A DNA stretch of 41,865 bases. Source: an uncultured Peptostreptococcaceae bacterium. GTDB taxonomy: Bacteria; Bacillota; Clostridia; Peptostreptococcales; Anaerovoracaceae. Below the pieces are notes generated by a model. It worked only from the letters and a program-made list of their open reading frames with translations, searched no databases and had not been told where the DNA came from. The stretch covers positions 1-41,865 of the forward strand of contig CATJIF010000059.1 of the NCBI GenBank assembly GCA_949740445.1. The letters are read 5' to 3'. Of this stretch, positions 23,420-32,009 are shown piece by piece; positions within the stretch are counted from its first letter, which is position 1; every line of letters begins with the position of its first letter. The translations under genes and the position numbers were made by a program.

Positions 23420-23813
23420 TCCTACAGCCAATTCGCCGGGCGCTGCTTCGGAGCGCCCTGTCCGCACGCCGGGGCGTAGGGCTGTTGCTTTGCGCTACGG
23501 CGTCAACGATTCCGCGCCGGTTGTTGTGGCTTCGGGAATGGGATATCTGGCGGAAAAAATTCTGGATGTCGCACAGGAAAGCGGTGTTCCCGTATACGAG
23601 GATAATTCCCTGGCTACCATTTTGTCCCAGTTGAATTTAGGCCAGGAAATTCCCGAGGAACTCTACCGGGCTGTAGTCGAAATTTATGTCTATTTCCTCA
23701 ATTTCGATCTGCAGCGCGCAGCGGCACAGCAGCATGCGGCCACTGCAGAAGAACCCGCAGCGGCACAGGAGCCCCTGCCTTCCGGCGACGATGCCGGCGA
23801 AGAATCCCTGTAA
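23406..23813 (+). CDS. FhlB/YlqH: FlhB C-terminal-domain-like export protein
   Basis: A small relative of the cytoplasmic domain of FlhB, the substrate-specificity switch of the flagellar exporter. The core (AVALRYGVNDSAPVVVASGMGYLAEKI, then the VPVYEDNSLATILSQLNLGQEIPEELYRAVVEIYVYF pattern) aligns with the part of FlhB after its self-cleaving Asn-Pro-Thr-His, which is absent here. About 25 residues at the start and 30 at the end are Ala/Pro/Glu-rich. The ATG at 23406 is about nine bases from AGGGGGTGA; a GTG at 23400 is possible. The gene overlaps the fliK-like gene by 14 bases. Confidence 0.88.
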   Translation: MSKSDPTANSPGAASERPVRTPGRRAVALRYGVNDSAPVVVASGMGYLAEKILDVAQESGVPVYEDNSLATILSQLNLGQEIPEELYRAVVEIYVYFLNFDLQRAAAQQHAATAEEPAAAQEPLPSGDDAGEESL

Positions 23814-23826
23814 AGGAGGAATTTAT

Positions 23827-24438
23827 GTGAACAACACTAACAAAAAATTCGACCCCGCCAGTACCATGCTGCTGCTGACAAACGATTCTCCCGTTCCTGT
23901 CGCCCGCGGCCTGCTGGAAAATTCACCGGACGATCCAAATATCCAGCTGCGGATTATCGACGGTTCGCCCGACGCTGTTGTCGCAGCGCAATACGTTCAG
24001 GTTGTATCTATGTCCAACAGCGTGCCCCCGCGGCTGGGTTCTGTTATCCAACGGCGGGGCAACCGAATCGTTTTGGAGCCGCTGCGCCCGCTTTCCGAAG
24101 AGGTGCGGCGAAGCCTGCGGATGCCAGTGGTATTCGATAGCTTTATCTACTACCCACTGACCGAACTGCAAAAGCGCATCCCGATAAAATCCAACGATTT
24201 GAGCTGTGGCGGTATTTCGTTTTTTGCCAACTGTTATCTGGACATCGGAGATCAGATCGAGGTCTTTGTGCCGATTACAAAGGTCAACCCGCTGCTGCTG
24301 ACGTGTCAGATCTTGCGCAAACGAGACGAAACAGATGGCCGAACCTTCTACGCAGGCAAGTTCATCGACATTATCGACGAGCAGGAAGCGCTGGTCTGCG
24401 AGGCTGTGTTCAATGTACAGCTGAAACGGGGCGCGTAA
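23827..24438 (+). CDS. PilZ-domain protein, second copy
   Basis: A 203-residue protein with an N-terminal region not matched to a known fold (about 1-88) and a C-terminal PilZ domain. The c-di-GMP motifs are Arg94-x-x-x-Arg98 (RRSLR) and Asp124-x-Ser126-x-x-Gly129 (DLSCGG). The start is the GTG at 23827-23829, seven bases after AAAGGAGG; the ATG one base off in another frame hits a stop at once, and an upstream in-frame ATG would run into the fhlB gene. It follows fhlB by 13 bases and precedes the SLH gene. It differs in layout from the YcgR-like copy at 11151, so it probably has a different partner. Confidence 0.85.
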   Translation: MNNTNKKFDPASTMLLLTNDSPVPVARGLLENSPDDPNIQLRIIDGSPDAVVAAQYVQVVSMSNSVPPRLGSVIQRRGNRIVLEPLRPLSEEVRRSLRMPVVFDSFIYYPLTELQKRIPIKSNDLSCGGISFFANCYLDIGDQIEVFVPITKVNPLLLTCQILRKRDETDGRTFYAGKFIDIIDEQEALVCEAVFNVQLKRGA

Positions 24439-24451
24439 AACAGCCTGCCGC

Positions 24452-24531
24452 GTGTGGTACATAGGGCCTCTACAGCAAAGCCGGGCTGACGCAAGGCCCT
24501 GGTAAACCGCGCCGAGAGACGAACTGTCTCT
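24452..24531 (+). ncRNA. Candidate structured leader RNA before the SLH gene
   Basis: The 134-base gap upstream of the SLH gene can fold into nested stems: GTGTGGT (24452-24458) with ACCGCGC (24506-24512); AGGGCC (24463-24468) with GGCCCT (24495-24500); CAGC (24473-24476) with GCTG (24485-24488); and a separate hairpin AGAGAC/GTCTCT (24515-24531). The inner 3' strand GACGCAAGGCC resembles the GACGCAAAGCC core of the c-di-GMP-I riboswitch. The usual GNRA-capped helix and second arm are not evident, so a riboswitch call is not justified. No T-run follows, so it is not a simple terminator. Confidence 0.4.
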
Positions 24532-24572
24532 ATACAACTTAGAAAGATATGTGAACAAGAGAGGAACAGAAC

Positions 24573-27500
24573 ATGTCAAATTTCAAATGGAACAAACGAT
24601 CTTTGATTCCCCTGCTTCTGTGCGGCGTTCTGTTCGGTGTGCTCTTTGCCGCTCCTGCCAGCGTTTACGCTGCGCCGGAGTGGATGCAGAGCTCGCTGAA
24701 CCAGCTGATGGATTGGGGGATCATGAGCGGCTATCCGGATGGAGAGCTGCACGAGGACAATCCGATCACGCGAGCGGAATTCGTGGCCATGGCCAACCGT
24801 GCCTTCGGCTACGACGAAACCGGCTCGATCCCCTTTACGGATGTCCCATCTTCGGCATGGTATTCCACCGATATTAACGTGGCATACAATGCCAGCTATT
24901 TCACTGGCACGTCGCCCACTACGGCCTCGCCTAACGCAAGACTAACCCGGGAACAGGCCGTGGTTTTACTGGCGCACTGCCTGCGCATGGAACAGACCCC
25001 GGGCGAAGTTACGGAATTTACCGACGGCCGTTCCTTCAGCGGCTGGAGCCAGGGTTTTGTTAAGGATGTTACCCGAAGCGGTCTGATCAGCGGCTATACC
25101 GACGGCAGCTTCCGTCCGCAGAACAATATCACCCGCGGCGAGATGGCCCGCATGCTGTGCAACGCCCTGGGTACGTTGATCAGCGAACCAGGTCCTCACA
25201 GCCTTGGCAGCGTTTACGGCAACGTAACGATCAATACGCCGAAAGTAACGCTGCGGGATACCGTTATCGCAGGAGATTTATATATCACCGGCGGTCTTGG
25301 CTTAAGCGATGTTATTTTAGAGGATGTGGAAGTGCTGGGCCGCATTGTAGTTGCCGGCGGCGGTGAAAGTGAGGAGGGCGACCCCAGCGTTACGCTGCGG
25401 CATGTCACTGCCAACGATCTGATCATCGACAGCCTGCGGGATCAGTTTGTTTCTGTCAGCATCGACGGCAATACTCGCATTGAAAACGGCATACTCCGCA
25501 CCACGGCATACCTGGAAGACCGCACCCGCGGCAACCGTGGCCTGCGCAACATTTATCTGGAAGGCGACAACGGGACGGCCTTTACCCTGTCGGGCAATCT
25601 GAAAAACGTAATGAACCGCACGCCAGGCTCTACCCTGACCATTTCCAAGGGTACGGTGGAAACCCTGACCATCGACGAAAAAGCTACTGGCTCGCGCCTG
25701 GAAATTGCTACCAATACGACTGTCGAAACCCTGAATCTGGATACAGGAACCCGCGTCACTGGCGAAGGAGATATCGACTCTCTGATCGTCAGCGCTCCCG
25801 GTTCTACTGTAACCATGCTTCCCGATTCGATTGTTGTGCGTCCCGGCAATACAGCGAATATCGCAGGAGAAGTAATGGACAGCAAGCTGGCGGAGGAAGC
25901 CTCCGAAACGCCTCGCATTCTCTCCGGGTATCCAGAGGTGCGCAACATCGCATCCACATCGGCAGAGCTGGTCTTCTCCACCAATAAAAGCGGCACAATC
26001 TACTGGGCGGTAAGCGCTAAAAACGACGGACCGGTCAGCGTAGACGACCTGATTTCGCCGCCAGCCTATGGTTCTTCGATTCTGCGCCGTGGAACGCTGC
26101 GGGCAACGGCCTCCAACACGGAATTTATGGCTAAAATTACCGGGCTGCAGGCCGATGGTACGTATTACGTATCCGCCGTATTGGTCGATTCGCACGAGTG
26201 GAAAAGCACCCGCAAAGTAGAGGAATTCACCACGCCGGACGACTCGGTTCCTGCATTTAGCAGCGGCTATCCGTACATGAGCGAAATTTCCAATCACGAC
26301 GCCTGGGCTACCGTCATGTCGACTAAGAACTGCGAGCTGTACTATGCGGTGCTGCCCAAGGGCAGCAAAGCGCCTACTGCCAATGATTTCCGCGCGGAAT
26401 CTATTACCGGAAACTTCGGCTTTGGGCAGATTACTCTGGAAAAGAATGTACCTGACAGCTTCCAGGTAAACACTAAGGAACTGGTGGAATTAGATACTTA
26501 TGATCTATATCTGTGGCTGACCGATATCGACGGCGCAAAGAGTTCTGCAGTGCGAAAGGTCTCTTTCACCACCGTGGACAAGACGCCACCGGAATTCATC
26601 TCCCATCCGGAAGTGAACGCTGTGAAGCCTACATCCATCGGCTTCCAGTGTCAGGTGAACGAGCCCGCAACGATTTACTATGCAGTCGTTTACGAAGGAA
26701 CAGAATATCCTAAGCGCCCGGCAGGAAGCAGCATCGGCGCCATTGAGTGGGACGATCCCGAAAACGGCGTTAAGTGGACCGACCGCGCTGCTATGATTCA
26801 AATATCCTCTGGCATGAACGCGCTGCGCAGCGGGCGCACTACAGCCAAAGGCGATGCCGTAACCAACTTTACCATCAGTGGCCTGTCGGCAGAAACTTCT
26901 TACGACATCTACTATCTGGCCATTGACAACGCTGGAAACTATACCACCCGGCTGTATAAGGTAACCGCCAGCACCCAGGACAACGGTGCTCCGAAGGCTA
27001 CTCAGGAATTTACCCGTTACTCGGGCAATGTGGCCGATGTACCCTATGCAGACACTGATGTGCGCATTATCTTTAGCGAAAATATCCGGCGGGCTTCCAC
27101 CGACGAAATCCTGCTGACGCTATATAATAATGTAGAGATTGCTGAACGGGAAGGCAATGCAGACAGAATCCAGACCGCCAAGGAGGATTTAGCAGAAGCA
27201 CTGCGCAATACCATGAAGCTATACAACGCCACTAATGCCGGCCCACCTCAGTTGGTGACAGAACGCACTGGTGCTTACGACGATTCAGCCTCCTGGACAG
27301 TGGACTACAGAAATGTAACTCTTAAAATGGAAGAGGGCAAGCTAGTCGTTACCTTCCCTACCAGCCGCGATAACGACCCTGCTGTTGCCTCGGCAAACAG
27401 TGCGCTGAACTTAAAGAGCGGCGGCACGTATTTCTTCCGTTTGGAGGATATCGCCGACCTGGCTTCCGCGAAAAATCTGATGGGTATTACAGACCTGCCG

Positions 27501-29501
27501 CGCTTTACCACCATTTCCGCGCAGGTAGCTCTGGCTAACGACGTTAACGTCTCCAGCCTCTCGGTTGGCGGTAAAACCATCGAAGCGGACATTACCTTCT
27601 CGTTGACGCCGCTGTCCACAGCAAAGGTAGAAGAAACCATCGACTGGGATATGCTGCTGTGGATGGATACTTCATCGGAGATTTCTCTGTACTGCCGTGA
27701 GGTGGATGCCAATAACCGTAAAAACATTCTATCCGATTGGAAAGCGGTCGGTACTGAACGGCAAAAGATCGGCTTTACCGTTCCCAGCAACTTCTCCGGC
27801 TATGTAGGCCGAAGCGTGGGCTACGATATGAACAACGGCGCCAAGGTGGATTTCCCTCCCCTCAGCGAATTAAGCGAAGATAAGGTATACGAATACGCCA
27901 TTCACTTTAATTCCGTAGAAGGCATTGAAGACCGCGACGCCATGAGCCAGTATATCACCGGACGGGTTTCGGTAATTACCGGAAACACCAATGAGCTGCG
28001 GAACCTGGGCGCAGATGTTTCTCAGAACAACCTGAGCAACATGGTAACAGAGAGTCTGATCGAAGAAATCCATACGCCAAATCCCTTTAACATCCGCAAG
28101 CAGTTTAAAGATGAGGCAGCACCTCACTTTACCGGTGGATATCCGAAGTTCAACCCCAATGACACCAGTGCGGAAATGACGCTGCTGCTGTCGCGGCCTG
28201 GTACGGTTTACTATGTGATAGCGCCTGAAGGCGATATTATTACAGAATCGCAACAGGGTGGAGACGTAGTATTTGATGATGTGCCCACCAGTGGTGATGG
28301 AGAAACTTACACCCTTTCCAGACCGACGTATCTGGACATCGTCGATCCTCACTACGGCGGCAATCCCAATATCAAAACGGGAAGCCTGGATGTAGGCACT
28401 GGTGCCATTGCAGAGCCCATTTCCGGCTTGCAGCCAAAGACGGATTACTATGTATATTTCGTTATTAAAGGAACTGGCCAGGTATATTCCGATGTGCAGT
28501 TGTATCGCTTTACCACACCAGAGGTTACGCGCCCCATCATTACCCTGGCTCGCGATAACGCATTGGTTACCATACGAAGCAATCTGAATGCCTCAGTCAA
28601 TTACATTTTGCTTCCGTATAACAACAATTTGAATGAATTGTTCAGCCGAGACTTCGCGGATTATGCAGACCCCAAATTCGAAGAGGAATTGCCAGAGTCG
28701 CATAAAACACCGTTTACCGTGCTCGATGCGCTGGCCACCGATGTAGTGGTTGACGAAGTTTCTGCCGGTTCGCTGTTCGACCTATATGCAAATCAATCCA
28801 TCAAAGATGAGGTTGCTAACTACGTCAGCACCACAACCGCCGACGGTTCGACGGTTGCCGGTACAGGCAGCGCTACTGTCGCAGGCGGAAAATCCTCTAC
28901 TGTAGACTGCAGTAGAATGCACATGTCGCCCAGCACACCGTATGCATTTGTCGCTGTCGGCAAGAGCACCTTTGGCTCGGGCAATGCTTTCCGCGCCACC
29001 TTCCCGCTGTATCTGCTGGATAAGGATACGCCGAAGGTCATTGAGGTCAACTCCGATCTGGAAGTTGATCAGAAAACAGGGGCTGTCTCTGGAAATGTTT
29101 CTCTGATCTTCGACGAGTACCTCTATTGGAGCGAACCAGGCAATGTACCTCCTACTTTATATCAGGTAGACCGTGGTCCCATTAAACGCGATCCCACTAC
29201 CGATAAGAAAGATTTTAGAAGTATCGGAACGCTTGTTGCTACAAATCCAAGTGGAACGATTAGTGTTGTTACCAACAAGTCCTATAAAGAACAGCCTACC
29301 CTGGCGATTGATTTGAAATTTACGAGCTCTAAATCTGGCGCCTTTATCACCTTTGACCGCAATCTGTCGGATGGCAACAGCAACGTAGCACCTACAGCAC
29401 TGAATATTAAGGTTCAGGTGCATACCGATGCCAATGGTGAGAAGTACGCTGAAATCATAATCAATTCGGCCTGGGATGGACGTACACAGCGGAGAAACTA
29501 A
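24573..29501 (+). CDS. Large secreted S-layer-homology (SLH) surface protein
   Basis: A 1642-residue exported protein. A signal peptide (basic start, LIPLLLCGVLFGVLFA, probable cut after Val-Tyr-Ala34) leads to three SLH repeats: about 35-80 (GIMSGYPDGELHEDNPITRAE), 84-136, and 143-195 (ISGYTDGSFRPQNNITRGE). Such repeats anchor proteins to pyruvylated cell-wall polymer. Residues 205-440 have short Val/Ile/Leu-rich repeats like a beta-helix. The rest is a series of Fn3-like beta modules that recur with a GYP-x-x-x/HPEV start and IYYAV or VYYVI strands. No sortase signal or C-terminal anchor is present. AGAGGAA precedes the ATG. A strong terminator follows. It may be an S-layer, adhesin or sheath-like protein; no enzyme motif was seen. 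Confidence 0.88.
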   Translation: MSNFKWNKRSLIPLLLCGVLFGVLFAAPASVYAAPEWMQSSLNQLMDWGIMSGYPDGELHEDNPITRAEFVAMANRAFGYDETGSIPFTDVPSSAWYSTDINVAYNASYFTGTSPTTASPNARLTREQAVVLLAHCLRMEQTPGEVTEFTDGRSFSGWSQGFVKDVTRSGLISGYTDGSFRPQNNITRGEMARMLCNALGTLISEPGPHSLGSVYGNVTINTPKVTLRDTVIAGDLYITGGLGLSDVILEDVEVLGRIVVAGGGESEEGDPSVTLRHVTANDLIIDSLRDQFVSVSIDGNTRIENGILRTTAYLEDRTRGNRGLRNIYLEGDNGTAFTLSGNLKNVMNRTPGSTLTISKGTVETLTIDEKATGSRLEIATNTTVETLNLDTGTRVTGEGDIDSLIVSAPGSTVTMLPDSIVVRPGNTANIAGEVMDSKLAEEASETPRILSGYPEVRNIASTSAELVFSTNKSGTIYWAVSAKNDGPVSVDDLISPPAYGSSILRRGTLRATASNTEFMAKITGLQADGTYYVSAVLVDSHEWKSTRKVEEFTTPDDSVPAFSSGYPYMSEISNHDAWATVMSTKNCELYYAVLPKGSKAPTANDFRAESITGNFGFGQITLEKNVPDSFQVNTKELVELDTYDLYLWLTDIDGAKSSAVRKVSFTTVDKTPPEFISHPEVNAVKPTSIGFQCQVNEPATIYYAVVYEGTEYPKRPAGSSIGAIEWDDPENGVKWTDRAAMIQISSGMNALRSGRTTAKGDAVTNFTISGLSAETSYDIYYLAIDNAGNYTTRLYKVTASTQDNGAPKATQEFTRYSGNVADVPYADTDVRIIFSENIRRASTDEILLTLYNNVEIAEREGNADRIQTAKEDLAEALRNTMKLYNATNAGPPQLVTERTGAYDDSASWTVDYRNVTLKMEEGKLVVTFPTSRDNDPAVASANSALNLKSGGTYFFRLEDIADLASAKNLMGITDLPRFTTISAQVALANDVNVSSLSVGGKTIEADITFSLTPLSTAKVEETIDWDMLLWMDTSSEISLYCREVDANNRKNILSDWKAVGTERQKIGFTVPSNFSGYVGRSVGYDMNNGAKVDFPPLSELSEDKVYEYAIHFNSVEGIEDRDAMSQYITGRVSVITGNTNELRNLGADVSQNNLSNMVTESLIEEIHTPNPFNIRKQFKDEAAPHFTGGYPKFNPNDTSAEMTLLLSRPGTVYYVIAPEGDIITESQQGGDVVFDDVPTSGDGETYTLSRPTYLDIVDPHYGGNPNIKTGSLDVGTGAIAEPISGLQPKTDYYVYFVIKGTGQVYSDVQLYRFTTPEVTRPIITLARDNALVTIRSNLNASVNYILLPYNNNLNELFSRDFADYADPKFEEELPESHKTPFTVLDALATDVVVDEVSAGSLFDLYANQSIKDEVANYVSTTTADGSTVAGTGSATVAGGKSSTVDCSRMHMSPSTPYAFVAVGKSTFGSGNAFRATFPLYLLDKDTPKVIEVNSDLEVDQKTGAVSGNVSLIFDEYLYWSEPGNVPPTLYQVDRGPIKRDPTTDKKDFRSIGTLVATNPSGTISVVTNKSYKEQPTLAIDLKFTSSKSGAFITFDRNLSDGNSNVAPTALNIKVQVHTDANGEKYAEIIINSAWDGRTQRRN

Positions 29502-29624
29502 CCAATTAGTTGCTATTACACGACATTTGTTCCTCGACAAAGCACATAGTTAAAACACATCAGAAAATGGCGATAAAGTCATACTCAAAGCAACAAATCA
29601 AACGATCATGTAAGTAAAATGCAA

Positions 29625-29684
29625 GGGGCTGCCGCATTCACGGAAAATAACCGTAAGTGCAGGCAGCCCCTTTCTTCTTCTTTT
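29625..29684 (+). terminator. Rho-independent terminator after the SLH gene
   Basis: GGGGCTGCC (29625-29633) pairs with GGCAGCCCC (29662-29670). The stem continues inward through ten more mostly matched pairs to a short AAAATAA loop. TTTCTTCTTCTTTT follows. It ends the SLH transcript about 120 bases past the stop. Confidence 0.9.
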
Positions 29685-29780
29685 CTCTGTGGCTATTCCC
29701 ATATTTGTGCCAAAGCATATATTTCATCGGTGGACTATAAAGTTGTCTCTATTGCACAAACACCTTATTTTGCTAAATAA

Positions 29781-29847
29781 AAAAGCCTGTCAGGTGGATA
29801 GCACAATGAGTATAATTCGCTGTGAAATCGCTGCCTGACAGGCTTTT
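29781..29847. terminator. 14-pair inverted repeat, likely bidirectional terminator
   Basis: AAAAGCCTGTCAGG (29781-29794) is perfectly complementary to CCTGACAGGCTTTT (29834-29847), with a 39-base loop that holds a weaker inner pairing. T-runs follow the GC part on both strands. On the minus strand it lies directly after the nuclease relic and may have been that gene's terminator; the perfect arms would also fit the end of a lost small element. Confidence 0.6.
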
Positions 29848-29857
29848 ATCGTTCTAT

Positions 29858-29956
29858 TTACGCTTTCCAGTATTCTTTCATAACCCCTTCGCTCTTGCAA
29901 ATCCGTATGGTTTCTTCCACTGCCGTTTTATTTCTTCTTATTACAAATATCTTTTC
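29858..29956 (-). pseudogene. C-terminal relic of an Rpn/PD-(D/E)XK nuclease-transposase gene
   Basis: On the minus strand, 32 codons end in Arg-Asn-Lys-Thr-Ala-Val-Glu-Glu-Thr-Ile-Arg-Ile-Cys-Lys, then Gly-Val-Met-Lys-Glu-Tyr and a stop. This resembles the AVEETIRICKE-x-x-VLKEYL stretch near the end of Rpn-family recombination-promoting nucleases, which normally continues for another 50 or more residues. Upstream the frame is closed by a stop, and no other frame continues the family. It is therefore a fragment. The match is short and recalled by eye. Confidence 0.35.
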
Positions 29957-30117
29957 TTATAATTATTGTACCCTGCACAGCCCAGAATATCAAGGGATTT
30001 GCAAATTCTGCCTTTCCAGCATAAAAGGTATATGCATTTTTCTATTGTTTTTATTTTTCTGATTTTTCTATTCGACCATGCCATTTCAAACGCTTTTCCA
30101 GATTCCCAAATTATATC

Positions 30118-30147
30118 TTGCTAAGGCTATATTCACTATAATATAAT
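30118..30147 (+). promoter_or_regulatory. Sigma-A-type promoter of fapA-cheX-cheY
   Basis: TTGCTA (30118-30123), an 18-base spacer and TATAAT (30142-30147) form a near-consensus vegetative promoter 40 bases before the fapA start. A second TATAAT overlaps at 30137-30142. Unlike the flagellar operons to the left, no sigma-28 box was seen here. Confidence 0.7.
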
Positions 30148-30187
30148 GAAAGTACAAATAAATTTTGTAAGAAAGGAGGGAAGTAAC

Positions 30188-31972
30188 ATGTCGTTGAAAG
30201 ATAAACTTACCACATTTCTGTTTGGTTCTGCCCCAGAGGAAGATTCGAACGAAGAAGTTCGCACAGAGCAGGACTATATAGAAGAGGCAGTTCTACCGCT
30301 TCCGATTCCTGACGATTCCAATCCAGCTTTACTCGAGCTGCCATCGGAACATCCCATCCATCGGATTTATGATCTGCGTCGAAAAGAGGCCGGTTATTTA
30401 CCCACGCCACGTCTCTGTCTGGATAACGATGGTATTCTCCCCGATGATTTGGTGCAACGCGAGAAAAACCGATTGCGAACAGCCTTAATCAGTATGTGTG
30501 CTGCAAGACTGAAACAAACTCGAGGTAAAAAGCAGAACAAAAAGGATAAAAAGAACAAAGAAGACGCGACAGAAAAGGAAAATAAAAAGGCAAAAGAGAA
30601 TAAAAACGAAAGCGAAAATGAACCTGTAGATTTAGATGCATTGCCCTCTTTTTTCCTTTCCGCAGATAAACTTTACGCCTGGATGATCGTATTCCCACCA
30701 GTCGGCCAGGGGCGAGAGCTCTCTCGAGAAATACTCTATCGAGCTTTGGAAGAGCGGGGGATTACTTATGGTGTAGATAAAAATCTGATCAATCGCATAT
30801 CCCGAGATGAAGAAAAATATTTCCATCTGTTTTTGATTGCCAAAGGGAAAGCTGCCTTTGATGGCACTAATGGCAATATTGTCGATTATTTCCCAAGGGT
30901 AATTACGCGAGTCCTGGAAATTGATGAGTTCGACCGGGTAGATTACACTGCACTAAATCTGATTCACAATGTAAAGCAGGGGGAGGAAATCTGCCGCCTG
31001 ATTAAGCCGACAGAAGGAGAACCGGGCCGAACCGTGCTAGATGAAGAAATCCCTGCGAAAAGCGGCAAATCCGTACCGCTGCCCAAAGGGCGAAATACTG
31101 AAATCAGCGAAGACGGTACGCTTCTGCTGGCCTCTATTACAGGCGATGTGGAATTTACCGGCCGCAGCTTTCAGGTAAAACCCGTATTGGATATCCCCGG
31201 AAATGTGGATTTTTCTACAGGCAACATCAATTTTCTGGGCGATGTGAATATCCATGGCGACGTACTCAACGGCTTTACTGTCCGTGCTATGGGCAATATT
31301 CAAATCGCTGGCGTAATCGAAACCGGCAGCATTGTAGAAGCTGGTGGAGACCTGATTGTAGTAAAGGGCATTTTAGGTGATGGCAATGCCGTCATCCGGG
31401 CGCATCGCAGCCTTTTCTCCAAGTATATCGAAAATTCCACGATTTACGTGCGGGAAAATTTGCAGACGGACTGCATCATCAACAGCCAGGTCTACAGCGA
31501 CGGTGAAGTTGTCGTTCGTTCCGGACGGGGATGCATTATTGGAGGTCGCATATGGGCTGCCAAAAAAATCAGTGCCATGGCTGTCGGTGCACGCTCGGAA
31601 TGCAAAACAGCTGTTTCCTTAGGCGGCCTGCCGTGTACCAACTTCGAACGCGAACTGGTGCAGCGCGAGCTTGTCCTCTTGCAGACAGAAATCGAAACAC
31701 TGGAGCCTCAGATAGATAGTTCCAGCAAATCCAGCCTCTTAGATAAGGCCCGCCTGCGACTGACAGCAGCTGAGCTGAAGCTAAAGCAGCTGGAAAGTGA
31801 GCTGAAAGATATTAAACTCATCACGGATGAAAAGGCCAACAACGGGCGTCTGGAGTGCAGCATCGCTTACCCCGGTACGGAGATCAGCTTCGGGGATGAA
31901 TCTCTCCGCCTGCGGCAGGAGTATCGCCAATGTGTTGCGACTCTGGTGCGCGGAGAAATTCTAATCACGTAA
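30188..31972 (+). CDS. FapA/DUF342 family protein
   Basis: A 594-residue protein of the FapA (flagellar assembly protein A) family. The C-terminal half has the repeated short beta segments of the family (GNVDFSTGNINFLGDVNIHGDV, then MGNIQIAGVIETGSIVEAGGDL), which form a right-handed beta-helix, followed by a coiled coil (about 495-560). The N-terminal half holds a Lys/Glu/Asn-rich tract at about 107-141 that is unusual and probably unstructured. The start is the ATG at 30188-30190, after GAAAGGAGGG; an ATG 42 bases upstream overlaps the promoter -10. The biochemical role of the family is unknown. Here it is followed by CheX-like and CheY genes. Confidence 0.85.
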   Translation: MSLKDKLTTFLFGSAPEEDSNEEVRTEQDYIEEAVLPLPIPDDSNPALLELPSEHPIHRIYDLRRKEAGYLPTPRLCLDNDGILPDDLVQREKNRLRTALISMCAARLKQTRGKKQNKKDKKNKEDATEKENKKAKENKNESENEPVDLDALPSFFLSADKLYAWMIVFPPVGQGRELSREILYRALEERGITYGVDKNLINRISRDEEKYFHLFLIAKGKAAFDGTNGNIVDYFPRVITRVLEIDEFDRVDYTALNLIHNVKQGEEICRLIKPTEGEPGRTVLDEEIPAKSGKSVPLPKGRNTEISEDGTLLLASITGDVEFTGRSFQVKPVLDIPGNVDFSTGNINFLGDVNIHGDVLNGFTVRAMGNIQIAGVIETGSIVEAGGDLIVVKGILGDGNAVIRAHRSLFSKYIENSTIYVRENLQTDCIINSQVYSDGEVVVRSGRGCIIGGRIWAAKKISAMAVGARSECKTAVSLGGLPCTNFERELVQRELVLLQTEIETLEPQIDSSSKSSLLDKARLRLTAAELKLKQLESELKDIKLITDEKANNGRLECSIAYPGTEISFGDESLRLRQEYRQCVATLVRGEILIT

Positions 31973-32009
31973 TTCCCATTGGAAGCATCTGACAGAGAGG
32001 AGACTGTTT

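Larger units (their letters stand above)
29502..30117. other. Gene-poor gap between the SLH gene and fapA
   Basis: Over 600 AT-rich bases hold no intact gene. They contain the SLH terminator (29625-29684), a second long inverted repeat (29782-29847), a short relic of a nuclease gene on the minus strand (29858-29956), and the promoter of fapA just beyond the right end (30118-30147). Debris of this kind suggests a spot where a mobile-type gene was once inserted and decayed. Confidence 0.6.

Noticed and set aside
24452..24531. Confident c-di-GMP-I riboswitch call
   Set aside because: Only one strand of the core resembles it; the GNRA-capped helix and second arm are not evident.
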